From Agrobacterium tumefaciens (GTDB taxonomy: Bacteria; Pseudomonadota; Alphaproteobacteria; Rhizobiales; Rhizobiaceae): DNA of 64,000 nt. The notes beneath the pieces are model-generated. The model worked only from the letters and a program-made list of their open reading frames with translations. It searched no databases and had not been told where the DNA came from. Shown here piece by piece: positions 54,824 to 63,198 of this stretch (position 1 is its first letter; each line of letters starts with the position of its first letter). Location of the stretch: NCBI RefSeq assembly GCF_017726655.1, contig NZ_CP072308.1, positions 496,001 through 560,000 on the forward strand, in the 5' to 3' direction. A program made the translations under genes and the position numbers.

Positions 54824-55852
54824 ATGCGCGCTCTTCAACTCGTCGACGACCGGAAGCTCGAAAAAGTGGACCTCCCCGAACCGGACGCTCCGGGCCCGGG
54901 CGAGGTGACGCTGCGCGTCAAGGCCGTGGCGCTCAACCATATCGACGTGTGGGGCTGGCGCGGCATGGCTTTCGCCAAGCGCAAGATGCCGCTCACCATC
55001 GGTGCGGAAGCCTCCGGCGTGGTCGAGGCGATCGGTCCCGGCGTTTCGAATGTGCTGCCCGGTCAGTTGGTGTCGGTCTATGGCGCGCGCACCTGCGGCC
55101 TGTGCAAGCCCTGCCGCGAAGGCCGCGACAATCTGTGCGAACATGTCCAGGGCGTCCACGGTTTCCATCTTGATGGTTTCGCGCAGGAAAAGATGAACAT
55201 TCCAGCCCGCCAGCTCGTGCCGGCACCGCCTGGCATCGACGCGGTTGCCGCTGCCTTGGCACCGGTGACGTTCGGTACCGTCGAGCACATGCTCTTTGAC
55301 AATGCCAAGCTAGAGCCGGGCGAAACCATTCTCATCCATGCCGGCGGTTCCGGCATCGGCACGGCGGCGATCCAGCTTGCCAAGAAGATGGGCTGCACCG
55401 TCATCACGACGGTCGGATCCGACGACAAGATCGAGCGGGCGAAGGCGCTCGGAGCCGATCATGTCATCAACTACCGGACCGACCGTTTCGAAGGCGTCGT
55501 GCGCAAGCTGACAAAAAAGAAGGGCGTCGATGTCGTGTTCGAGCACGTGGGCAAGGACACCTTCGTCGCCTCCATGTTCTCGCTGAAGCGCGGCGGCCGC
55601 CTGGTCACCTGCGGCTCCACCTCGGGCGTTTCGACCGAAATCAACCTGATGATGCTGTTCCAGCAGCAGCTGAAGCTGCTCGGCTCCTTCGGCTGCCGCA
55701 TGGAAAACATGGCCAATGCCATGCAGAAGATGGCGCGCGGCATCGTTCATCCCGTCATCGATACCGAAGTCACCTTCGACGATATCGACCGGGCGCTGGA
55801 GCGCATGGAGACGCGCCAGGTCTTCGGCAAGATCGTGCTGCGGATGGACTGA
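54824..55852 (+). CDS. Zinc-type alcohol dehydrogenase/quinone reductase-like protein (XL cluster)
   Basis: A 342-residue medium-chain reductase, usually labelled adhXL or fabXL in this cluster. The four structural-zinc cysteines are present (C91, C94, C97 and C105 in TCGLCKPCREGRDNLC), and the NAD(P) site is ILIHAGGSGIGTAAIQLAK. The catalytic-zinc Cys of true alcohol dehydrogenases is missing: the spot reads VALNHIDVW, with Asn38. It thus may be a zinc-independent enoyl reductase for AcpXL-bound chains. GAAGGACTG lies before the ATG. It is followed immediately by lpxXL. Confidence 0.87.
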   Translation: MRALQLVDDRKLEKVDLPEPDAPGPGEVTLRVKAVALNHIDVWGWRGMAFAKRKMPLTIGAEASGVVEAIGPGVSNVLPGQLVSVYGARTCGLCKPCREGRDNLCEHVQGVHGFHLDGFAQEKMNIPARQLVPAPPGIDAVAAALAPVTFGTVEHMLFDNAKLEPGETILIHAGGSGIGTAAIQLAKKMGCTVITTVGSDDKIERAKALGADHVINYRTDRFEGVVRKLTKKKGVDVVFEHVGKDTFVASMFSLKRGGRLVTCGSTSGVSTEINLMMLFQQQLKLLGSFGCRMENMANAMQKMARGIVHPVIDTEVTFDDIDRALERMETRQVFGKIVLRMD

Positions 55853-55857
55853 GCATC

Positions 55858-56787
55858 TTGAAGCTATTCCTGACACGGATTGTCCTGAAACTGGACCACT
55901 TCCGGCAGTGGCTGATTGCGACATTCGCCTTTGGCCTTCTCAATCTGCTGAAGCTTTTCCCCGCCGATGCGGGTATTCGCGCCGCTGACCGGCTGGCGCG
56001 CTTGGTGGGGCCGAAAACCGGCCGCCACAAGCTGATGCTTTACAATCTGGCCCGCGCTTTTCCGGAGAAATCCGAGGAGGAGCGGCTGGAGATCGCGATG
56101 GACAGCTGGGCTAATATGGGCCGGCTCGCGGCGGAATATGTGTTTCTCGACCGGCTGTTCGATTTCGATCCGGACAAGAACGAGCCTGGCCGCATCGAGG
56201 TTGAGGGCATCCCGACCTTCATGGAGCTACGCGACCACCCGCGGCCCTTCATCGTGTTTACAGCCCATAGTGGTAACTTTGAACTGTTGCCGGTTGCGGG
56301 TTCCGCCTTCGGCCTCGATGTAACGGTGCTGTTTCGTCCACCGAACAATCCGTTCGTCGCTGACAAGGTCTTCAACTTCCGCAAGGAGCGTATGGGCAAT
56401 CTCGTGCCCTCGCATGCCGGTTCCTCCTTCGCGCTGGCCAGGCAGCTGGAAAAGGGCGGTGGCGTGGGTGTTCTTGTCGACCAGAAATTCGGCAAGGGTC
56501 TGACAACCAAGTTCTTTGGCCACGAGGTGCGGACCAACCCGCTTCTCGCAAAGCTCGTTCGACAATTCAACTGCGATGTTTATCCCGCGCGGTGCGTGCG
56601 TCTGCCCGGCAATCGCTACCGGCTGGAGATCGAGCCGAGGGTCGACATTCCGCGTGACGACAGGGGAAATGTCGATATTCAGGCAACGGCGCAGCTTTTG
56701 AACGACAAGGTTGAAAGTTGGGTCCGCGAATATCCTGAACAATGGTTGTGGTATCACGACCGCTGGGATGTTAAGCACCGCATCTGA
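55858..56787 (+). CDS. lpxXL: Lipid A very-long-chain acyltransferase
   Basis: Transfers the AcpXL-bound C28 chain to the lipid A precursor at the inner membrane; about 309 residues. Hydrophobic anchor near residues 17-33. The acyltransferase motif H-x4-E is His137 and Glu142 in FTAHSGNFELLP. The block VGVLVDQKFGKGLTTKFFG is conserved in the LpxL/HtrB family. The start is a TTG six bases after the adh stop. It is the terminal gene of the cluster; loss in relatives removes the long acyl chain and alters envelope stability. Confidence 0.92.
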   Translation: MKLFLTRIVLKLDHFRQWLIATFAFGLLNLLKLFPADAGIRAADRLARLVGPKTGRHKLMLYNLARAFPEKSEEERLEIAMDSWANMGRLAAEYVFLDRLFDFDPDKNEPGRIEVEGIPTFMELRDHPRPFIVFTAHSGNFELLPVAGSAFGLDVTVLFRPPNNPFVADKVFNFRKERMGNLVPSHAGSSFALARQLEKGGGVGVLVDQKFGKGLTTKFFGHEVRTNPLLAKLVRQFNCDVYPARCVRLPGNRYRLEIEPRVDIPRDDRGNVDIQATAQLLNDKVESWVREYPEQWLWYHDRWDVKHRI

Positions 56788-56900
56788 CTGTTCTCGACGC
56801 GTTGTATTTTGTGATTTTACAAGTTTCGGCGCAGTTTTTGCGGTTTTCAATCTTTTTTCATTTCAGCGGAACCTCATTTCTCGTTCATGGATTATCGAAA

Positions 56901-56928
56901 TTGAAAAAATAGTCGTCGCTGTGATAAT
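56901..56928 (+). promoter_or_regulatory. Sigma-70-type promoter upstream of PAS gene
   Basis: TTGAAA (56901-56906), 16 bases, GATAAT (56923-56928), in an AT-rich pocket between lpxXL and the PAS gene. Each hexamer matches consensus at five of six positions. Confidence 0.5.
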
Positions 56929-57055
56929 TTATTACAGTCCCGTGTCGTGGCAGCCTTTCGTTACGTCATTTTTAAGCGCGCAGGCGCTATAGCTCGGGGC
57001 AAGGGGCTCGTCGCGGTTCGTATTGGAGCCAAATGCCCGTTCAGGGAGAGTTGGG

Positions 57056-57751
57056 TTGAAAGATTTGATTGAATTGTTCTGGCTGCGCTACACGGAACTG
57101 CAATCTGCCGTTGGTAAAAACGAGGCGGACAAGATTGCCGTGCTGGAGCGCGAGCTTGAACAGCTCCTCGAACGGGTTGTTGGACGCAAGACGGAAAACT
57201 CTGAAGATATCAGGGAACAGTTCCGCTTCGCTATCGACCTCCTCAACCATGAGGCGGAAGATCTGGGCTGCGTGCAGCGCAACTCCGAACTGCTGCGCAC
57301 GCTGGTCGATCGTTACGTGGGTATGCCCTCGAAGGCCAAGGTCGTTGGCGATGAGGATGAAGACACGCTGGAGTGGCACCATCGCCACCTGATCCTCGAT
57401 GAGGACATGCTGAACGATCTGGACGAGCCTGTCGTCATCGTGACGCCTGGTTACCGCGTCTCCTTCGCCAATTCTCTCGATGCCTTTCAGCGCAATGCAC
57501 CGGAGGGGCTCGTCGGTTGCCACATCGCCGAGCTTGTTGGCGTTCACCGGTTCCAGAACGACCTCAGAGAGAAACTCGATAATTGCTTCAAGGGCGACAC
57601 GTCGAAATACACCTACGCGGAAGATCAGAACGGTCGTACCATCGTGAAGTCGCTTGAGATGTCGCCCTGCTATTCGTCTGCCTATAAACTCGTCGGTGCG
57701 ATGGTGGTCATCCGCGAAATCGAAGATCGCAGACGCCGCGCCATGGCGTGA
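57056..57751 (+). CDS. PAS domain protein without output domain
   Basis: A 231-residue soluble protein. Residues 1-85 are helical with heptad patterns (LKDLIELFWLRYTELQSAVGKNEADKIAVLERELEQLLER), then a short acidic stretch. A PAS domain covers about 115-225, opening DEPVVIVTPGYRVSFANSLDAFQRNAPEGLVGCHIAELVG. There is no kinase, GGDEF or DNA-binding domain after it. The TTG at 57056 has AGGGAG seven bases upstream; another TTG 11 codons earlier has no site. It lies alone after the lipid A cluster. It could act as a sensor partner for other proteins; the role is unknown. Confidence 0.7.
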   Translation: MKDLIELFWLRYTELQSAVGKNEADKIAVLERELEQLLERVVGRKTENSEDIREQFRFAIDLLNHEAEDLGCVQRNSELLRTLVDRYVGMPSKAKVVGDEDEDTLEWHHRHLILDEDMLNDLDEPVVIVTPGYRVSFANSLDAFQRNAPEGLVGCHIAELVGVHRFQNDLREKLDNCFKGDTSKYTYAEDQNGRTIVKSLEMSPCYSSAYKLVGAMVVIREIEDRRRRAMA

Positions 57752-57804
57752 AGCCCGCGCACGTCTCTGATGGCAATGGCAAGGTGCGCCGTTTTCTATT
57801 CCGG

Positions 57805-58608
57805 CTAGTTCGGGAATATGGTTTCCCATATAGCGGCGATCGACCATGCGGATGATGCGTCGATCAGTAGCTTCGTCGCCATGGCGAGGCAAGATACCAC
57901 CAGTAGCGGCCGGATAATTTTTGCCCCGTTCTTCATCGCGAATCGGGAACCGACCTGTGCGCCGATGAATTGGCCCACACCCATGGCAAGGCCCAGTTTC
58001 CACAAGACGGAGCCACCGATAGCAAAGACAATGAAGCCGCCGATGTTAGAGCCGAAATTCAGGAGCTTCGTATGGGCGGTGGCTTTCAGCATGCCAAAAC
58101 CGGCAAGCGCCACGAAGGCGAGCATATAAAACGAGCCAGCGCCCGGGCCGAAAACCCCATCATAAAAACCGATCAGCGGCGCGATCACCAGACCGAAGAC
58201 AAAAGGCGTGATGCGGCGATGGCTGTCGACGTCACTCATCTGCGGTTTCAGGGCGAAGTAAAGGGCGATGGCGATCAGCAGGAACGGCATGATCGTGCGC
58301 AGGACGCTCGAGGGCACGAAGCCGGCAGCGATCGCGCCCAGCGCCCCTCCCAGCATGGCCATCAGGGCCATCGGCAACTGCTCTCGCAGATTGACATGTC
58401 CCCGCCGCGCATAGGCTATCGTGGCGGAGGCAGAGCCGAACTGCGACTGCAGCTTGTTGGTGCCGAGCGCATCGAGCGGCGCAATTCCCATGATCAGCAT
58501 GGCCGGAATGACGATGAGACCGCCGCCGCCGGCGATGGAATCGATAAAGCCGGCAAAGACGGCGACGCAGAAGAGGACGATGAAAACGTTGAGGGCGATG
58601 TCTTGCAC
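57805..58608 (-). CDS. TSUP-family (TauE/SafE) transporter
   Basis: A 267-residue inner-membrane protein with about eight helices. The family halves are visible: first block FAGFIDSIAGGGGLIVIPAML with the repeated-G turn and LGTNKLQSQFG; second block IGFYDGVFGPGAGSFYMLAFV and KLLNFGSNIGGFIVF. Members export sulfite, sulfoacetate or related organic anions. I choose GTG 58608 as the start, though its ribosome site is weak. It is divergent from a nucleoside hydrolase gene; substrate unknown. Confidence 0.85.
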   Translation of the reverse strand: MQDIALNVFIVLFCVAVFAGFIDSIAGGGGLIVIPAMLIMGIAPLDALGTNKLQSQFGSASATIAYARRGHVNLREQLPMALMAMLGGALGAIAAGFVPSSVLRTIMPFLLIAIALYFALKPQMSDVDSHRRITPFVFGLVIAPLIGFYDGVFGPGAGSFYMLAFVALAGFGMLKATAHTKLLNFGSNIGGFIVFAIGGSVLWKLGLAMGVGQFIGAQVGSRFAMKNGAKIIRPLLVVSCLAMATKLLIDASSAWSIAAIWETIFPN

Positions 58609-58789
58609 TTGATGTGTCCGGGCAGGCGGAGGAAGAGGGCTTCTTCTTTCACCGAAAGGCCAAGCGCGCAATCTCTTTCTGTGCTTGCGGCGGCTGGCAG
58701 GGGATTGCGGTGCGGCCGCTTATCGTTATGTTTCCGTGGCGCAACGCGGCAAGGCCGGCTGGCGCCAGAGACAGACGGATGAGGGCATT

Positions 58790-59749
58790 ATGCATAAAGT
58801 GATATTCGATACGGACCCGGGTGTAGATGATGCGATGGCGCTTCTTTTTCTGCACCGCCACCCCGATATCGATCTGATCGGCGTCACCACTGTTTTCGGC
58901 AACGCGCCCATCGATATTACCACCCGCAATGCGCTCTTCCTCAAGCGGGAATGGCAGATGACGGCTCCGGTTGCCAAGGGTGCTGGTGTAACCTTCGATC
59001 CCGCCCGCAAGGAAGGCCACTGGCCGACCTTCATCCATGGCGAAAACGGCCTTGGCGATATCGATATTCCTGACACCATCGATCTGCCGCTCGATCCGCG
59101 TCCGGCGCATCGCTTCATCATCGAAACGGTGAAAGCCAACCCCGGCGAGGTGACGCTGATTGCCGTTGGCCGCATGACCAATCTGGCCCTGGCGCTGCGG
59201 GAGGAACCCGATTTCGCCGCGCTGGTGAAGGACGTCATCGTCATGGGCGGTGCTTTCGATATCAACGGCAACGTTTCACCGGCGGCCGAGGCCAATATTC
59301 ACGGCGATCCGGAAGCGGCCGATCTCGTTTTCACCGCGCCGTGGCGCGTGGCTGTTGTTGGTCTCGATGTCACGACGAAAACCGTGATGACGAGCGCCTT
59401 CATGGCAGAGATGGCAGAGACGGGCGGCAAACCGGTGCAACTGCTGTCCGACTTGTCGCAATTCTACATCGATTTCTACAAGACCCGCACGGGTGACGGC
59501 ATGGTGGTGCACGATAGCTGCGCCTGCGTCTATCTTGTCGCGCCCGAGCTTTTCGAGACCCGCAGCGGCCCTATCCGCGTCGTCTGCGGCGGTCTTGCCG
59601 ATGGCCAGACGATCCAGAAGCCTGACGGACGCGCCTTTCCGCCAGGGGATTGGGACGGGCATCCGAGCCAGCTTGTCTGCACCGATATCCAGCCGGAGCG
59701 CGTGCTCTCGGTCATCCGGTCGGCAATTGTGAAGGGTGAGCGCGGCTGA
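58790..59749 (+). CDS. Nucleoside hydrolase
   Basis: A 319-residue inosine/uridine-preferring nucleoside hydrolase. The calcium-binding signature DTDPGVDDA is at residues 7-15, with the further ligand loop GENGLGDIDIPD and VHDSCACVYLVAPELF where the second half of the site lies. It splits nucleosides into base and ribose for salvage. Its ATG at 58790 has no strong ribosome site. Length matches family. No linked transporter or kinase is seen. Confidence 0.9.
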   Translation: MHKVIFDTDPGVDDAMALLFLHRHPDIDLIGVTTVFGNAPIDITTRNALFLKREWQMTAPVAKGAGVTFDPARKEGHWPTFIHGENGLGDIDIPDTIDLPLDPRPAHRFIIETVKANPGEVTLIAVGRMTNLALALREEPDFAALVKDVIVMGGAFDINGNVSPAAEANIHGDPEAADLVFTAPWRVAVVGLDVTTKTVMTSAFMAEMAETGGKPVQLLSDLSQFYIDFYKTRTGDGMVVHDSCACVYLVAPELFETRSGPIRVVCGGLADGQTIQKPDGRAFPPGDWDGHPSQLVCTDIQPERVLSVIRSAIVKGERG

Positions 59750-59952
59750 CGCCGTTCTTGAGCATGGCTTGCCTTGCATTTTGCCAGAATCTGGCGTTAT
59801 GCAGGTTTCCTGATCATTGTGCGCGATCCTTTGTTGCCGGGCTGAATGGCCCTGCCGGAGGGACGCCACGGTGGCTGCGATGCAGCGTGGGCATTGAAAA
59901 GCCTTGTGGGCTTTCCCGTGCTTTGCGTTACAATGAATAACGCCTGCCGGGT

Positions 59953-59991
59953 CGGTTCGTGTCGGCGGCGTTTCAAAGCAAAAACGAACCG
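59953..59991. promoter_or_regulatory. Inverted repeat upstream of aminotransferase gene
   Basis: CGGTTCGT and ACGAACCG separated by 23 bases, 45 bp before the aminotransferase start. Could be an operator or leader stem; nothing known assigned. Confidence 0.3.
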
Positions 59992-60035
59992 TCGTTATGG
60001 GCCGGCAGAACCGGTCCATTCCCATGAGGAAAGAG

Positions 60036-61256
60036 ATGGAAGAGTTTCACAAGGTCCGGCGTCTGCCGCAATACGTCTTCGAACAGGTCAACCGTTTGAA
60101 AGCGAGCGCGCGAGCGGGCGGGGCCGATATCATCGATCTCGGCATGGGCAATCCCGATCTTCCGACCCCGAAGGCGATCGTCGACAAGCTTTGCGAGGTC
60201 GTTCAGGACCCGCGCACCCATCGTTATTCCTCATCCAAGGGCATTCCCGGCCTTCGCCGCGCCCAGGCTGCCTATTACGCCCGCCGTTTCGGTGTGAAGC
60301 TGAACCCGGATACGCAGGTCGTCGCGACCCTTGGCTCCAAGGAAGGCTTCGCCAACATGGCGCAGGCCATCACGGCACCCGGTGATGTCATTCTTTGCCC
60401 AAACCCGACCTATCCGATCCACGCCTTCGGCTTCCTGATGGCGGGCGGCGTTATCCGGTCCATGAATGTCGAGCCGGATGAGAGCTTCTTCGGGCCCCTG
60501 GAGCGCGCGGTGCGCCATTCCATCCCCAAGCCGCTGGCGCTGATCGTCAATTATCCGTCTAACCCGACGGCGCATGTCGCATCGCTCGATTTCTATAAGG
60601 ACGTCATCGCTTTTGCCAAGAAGCACGAGATCATCGTGCTCTCCGATCTTGCCTATTCGGAAATCTATTTCGACGAAAGCAATCCGCCGCCGTCGGTTCT
60701 GGAAGTTCCCGGCGCCATCGACGTTGCGGTGGAGTTCACCTCCATGTCGAAGACTTTCTCCATGCCCGGCTGGCGCATGGGCTTTGCCGTCGGCAACGAG
60801 CGGCTGATCGCGGCGTTGACGCGCGTGAAGTCTTACCTCGATTACGGCGCTTTCACGCCGATCCAGGTTGCGGCGACCCACGCGCTCAACGGTGATGGCT
60901 CCGATATTGCCGAGGTGCGTAATGTCTATCGCCGCCGCCGCGACGTCATGGTCGACACTTTCGGCAAGGCCGGCTTTGAGGTTCCGCCACCGGCAGCGAC
61001 CATGTTCGCCTGGGCGAAGATCCCGGAGAAGTTCCGCCATCTCGGCAGCCTGGAGTTCTCCAAGCTTCTTGTCGAGAAGGCAGACATCGCCGTTGCTCCC
61101 GGCATCGGCTTTGGCGAGATGGGCGATGATTACGTCCGTCTCGCGCTCGTTGAAAACGAGCATCGAATTCGTCAGGCCGCGCGCAATCTGAAGCGTTTCC
61201 TGTCGAGCGCAGACGAGACGATGCACAATGTCGTTTCGCTGAACGCCCACAGATAA
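60036..61256 (+). CDS. Class I/II aminotransferase (AlaC / LL-diaminopimelate type)
   Basis: A 406-residue PLP enzyme. Substrate-binding start MEEFHKVRRLPQYVFEQVNR and DLGMGNPDLPTP, tyrosine segment VNYPSNPTAHVA, PLP lysine K239 in SMSKTFSMPGWRMGF and C-terminal Arg in YVRLALVENEHRI. This subgroup includes E. coli AlaC and rhizobial enzymes annotated as LL-diaminopimelate aminotransferase. ATG 60036 has AGGAAAGAG before it. A short hairpin then hom follow, so the two are probably cotranscribed and serve aspartate-family or alanine synthesis. Confidence 0.85.
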   Translation: MEEFHKVRRLPQYVFEQVNRLKASARAGGADIIDLGMGNPDLPTPKAIVDKLCEVVQDPRTHRYSSSKGIPGLRRAQAAYYARRFGVKLNPDTQVVATLGSKEGFANMAQAITAPGDVILCPNPTYPIHAFGFLMAGGVIRSMNVEPDESFFGPLERAVRHSIPKPLALIVNYPSNPTAHVASLDFYKDVIAFAKKHEIIVLSDLAYSEIYFDESNPPPSVLEVPGAIDVAVEFTSMSKTFSMPGWRMGFAVGNERLIAALTRVKSYLDYGAFTPIQVAATHALNGDGSDIAEVRNVYRRRRDVMVDTFGKAGFEVPPPAATMFAWAKIPEKFRHLGSLEFSKLLVEKADIAVAPGIGFGEMGDDYVRLALVENEHRIRQAARNLKRFLSSADETMHNVVSLNAHR

Positions 61257-61267
61257 GGGCAACCCAA

Positions 61268-61288
61268 GGCGGCCGGGCCTCGGCCGCC
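61268..61288. other. Intercistronic hairpin between aminotransferase and hom
   Basis: GGCGGCCG, five bases, CGGCCGCC: an 8-bp GC stem 11 bp after the aminotransferase stop and before the hom ribosome site. No T-run, so likely an mRNA-processing or stability element. Confidence 0.35.
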
Positions 61289-61316
61289 ACCATCACCAGC
61301 AATCAGGAACATACCC

Positions 61317-62627
61317 ATGGCAGATTCATTGAGAATCGGCATAGCGGGGCTCGGCACTGTCGGCGCTTCGCTCGTGCGCATCCTCCAGCAGAGAAGCAAC
61401 GAACTTGCGATTACCTGCGGACGCGCAATTGAGATTATCGCAGTGAGCGCGCGCGATCGTTCGCGCGATCGCGGCATTGATCTCACGGGTATTACCTGGT
61501 TCGACACGCCGGAGCAGATGGCGAGCGAAGCCGATATCGATGTTTTCGTCGAACTGGTCGGCGGTGCTTCCGGCCAGGCGGAAAATGCCGTGCGAGCGGC
61601 GCTGGCGCGCGGTCTCCACGTGGTGACTGCCAATAAGGCGCTGCTGGCCAAGCATGGCGTAGAGCTGGCGATCCTCTCTGAAGACAAGGGCGCGCTGCTC
61701 AATTTCGAAGCGGCTGTGGCTGGCGGCATCCCCGTCATCAAGGCGCTGCGTGAATCGCTTACCGGCAACCATGTGTCGCGCATTTACGGCATCATGAACG
61801 GCACGTGCAATTACATCCTGACCAAGATGGAAAAGGAAGGTCTGTCGTTCGAGGCGTGCCTGAAGGAAGCGCAGCGGCTGGGTTACGCTGAAGCCGATCC
61901 TGCTTTCGATATTGAGGGCAACGATACCGCACACAAGCTGTCCATCCTCACGACACTCGCCTTTGGCAACAAGATCGCTGCCGACGACATCTATCTCGAA
62001 GGTATAACCAATATTTCCATCGAGGATATTCAGGCGGCCGCCGAGCTGGGTTACCGCATCAAGCTTCTCGGCGTGGCGCAGGTGACGGAGTCCGGCATCG
62101 AACAGCGCGTGCATCCGACCATGGTGCCGCTTGATTCCGTGATTGCCCAGGTCGATGGCGTCACCAATGCGGTTGCGATCGAATCCGACATTCTCGGCGA
62201 GCTGCTGATGGTGGGACCGGGTGCGGGCGGCAACGCGACGGCGTCTGCCGTGCTGGGTGACATCGCCGATATCGCCAAGAGCCGTCCGGGCGCCCAGCAG
62301 GTGCCGGTGCTCGGCCGTCCGGCCAAGTCCCTGACGGAGTACCGCCGTGCCAAGATGAAGAGCCATGAGGGCGGGTACTTCATCCGTCTGACGGTAAAGG
62401 ATCAGGCAGGCGTCTTTGCCTCCATTGCAACCCGCATGGCGGATAATAACATCTCGCTGGAATCCATTGTGCAGCGCCAGCGCGTGCATGTCGAAGGTGC
62501 GCCGCAGACCATCATCCTCGTCACCCACGCGACGATGGAAGATGCGATCCGCAAGGCGGTGAAGGCGATCAAGAGCGAGAAATATCTCGTCAGCGAGCCT
62601 CAGGTCATACGGATTGAGAGGACCTGA
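61317..62627 (+). CDS. hom: Homoserine dehydrogenase
   Basis: Converts aspartate semialdehyde to homoserine for threonine and methionine; about 436 residues. NAD(P) fold is LRIGIAGLGTVGASLV, the catalytic region NGTCNYILTKM with the Lys in VTANKALLA, and the dimer helix GYAEADPAFDIEGNDTAHK. The C-terminal ACT domain (about 355-432: FIRLTVKDQAGVFASIATRMADNNISLESIVQ) gives threonine feedback control. It sits 60 bp after the aminotransferase gene. Confidence 0.95.
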   Translation: MADSLRIGIAGLGTVGASLVRILQQRSNELAITCGRAIEIIAVSARDRSRDRGIDLTGITWFDTPEQMASEADIDVFVELVGGASGQAENAVRAALARGLHVVTANKALLAKHGVELAILSEDKGALLNFEAAVAGGIPVIKALRESLTGNHVSRIYGIMNGTCNYILTKMEKEGLSFEACLKEAQRLGYAEADPAFDIEGNDTAHKLSILTTLAFGNKIAADDIYLEGITNISIEDIQAAAELGYRIKLLGVAQVTESGIEQRVHPTMVPLDSVIAQVDGVTNAVAIESDILGELLMVGPGAGGNATASAVLGDIADIAKSRPGAQQVPVLGRPAKSLTEYRRAKMKSHEGGYFIRLTVKDQAGVFASIATRMADNNISLESIVQRQRVHVEGAPQTIILVTHATMEDAIRKAVKAIKSEKYLVSEPQVIRIERT

Positions 62628-62636
62628 GACGCTAGA

Positions 62637-62710
62637 GCCGTGTCACACGGGGGCACGGCACTCTTGCCAAGCACGTCGTCATCCTCGGGCGTGCCCCGAG
62701 GACGACGACG
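62637..62710. repeat. Two palindromes after hom
   Basis: GCCGTG...CACGGC at 62637-62659 and CGTCGTC-at-CCTCGGG-cgtgc-CCCGAGG-ac-GACGACG at 62674-62710. The second is of the dispersed 'CCTCGGG...CCCGAGG' style frequent in Rhizobiaceae intergenic DNA. Together they could end the hom transcript; no T-run follows. Confidence 0.5.
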
Positions 62711-62898
62711 AAAGACGTTTCGAGTAGGAAGAGAGCGTCCTTTTAGAGTGGCTCGATTTTTTTCGGCGTTTGATATCCCGCTCCTTTTTTGAGCCGGCGA
62801 CATCCAAAAAATTGTTCGATCCTCTTCGGACCACGCTGGAATACCAAGCGATTCGGCTTTACTGTTGACGATGTTCACCAAGCGAGGGAGGCGTGGCC

Positions 62899-63114
62899 GT
62901 GACATCACTGATCCTGTTCAAGGACAACAGGCGCGAGCGCGCCTTTACGGCGCATCGGCCGCGGCCCCAGGGGGCAAACGACAATATCCGCAGCATGGAA
63001 TTCGACACACGCGAATACGAGCGCAACTGGAGTTCGCTCGCTGTTTTTTCGTTGCTGCTTCTCATCGGCGCTGTGTCGATCATCAGCCCGTTTTTCTCGA
63101 TTTTCTCCCTGTGA
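62899..63114 (+). CDS. Small single-helix membrane protein
   Basis: A 71-residue protein. The N-terminal 48 residues are polar (LFKDNRRERAFTAHRPRPQGANDN), the C-terminus is one membrane helix (LAVFSLLLLIGAVSIISPFFSIFSL) ending at the stop, as in tail-anchored proteins. GTG 62899 has AGGGAGG seven bases before it; the GTG two codons earlier is too close. It lies between hom and recJ. No family recognised. Confidence 0.55.
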   Translation: MTSLILFKDNRRERAFTAHRPRPQGANDNIRSMEFDTREYERNWSSLAVFSLLLLIGAVSIISPFFSIFSL

Positions 63115-63198
63115 AATGGTCCATGCGCGTTTTTGCTTGAAAAACGCGTCATCGCCATTTAGCCCCTTCTGAAAGCGCGATGGCGCATCACAGGACGA

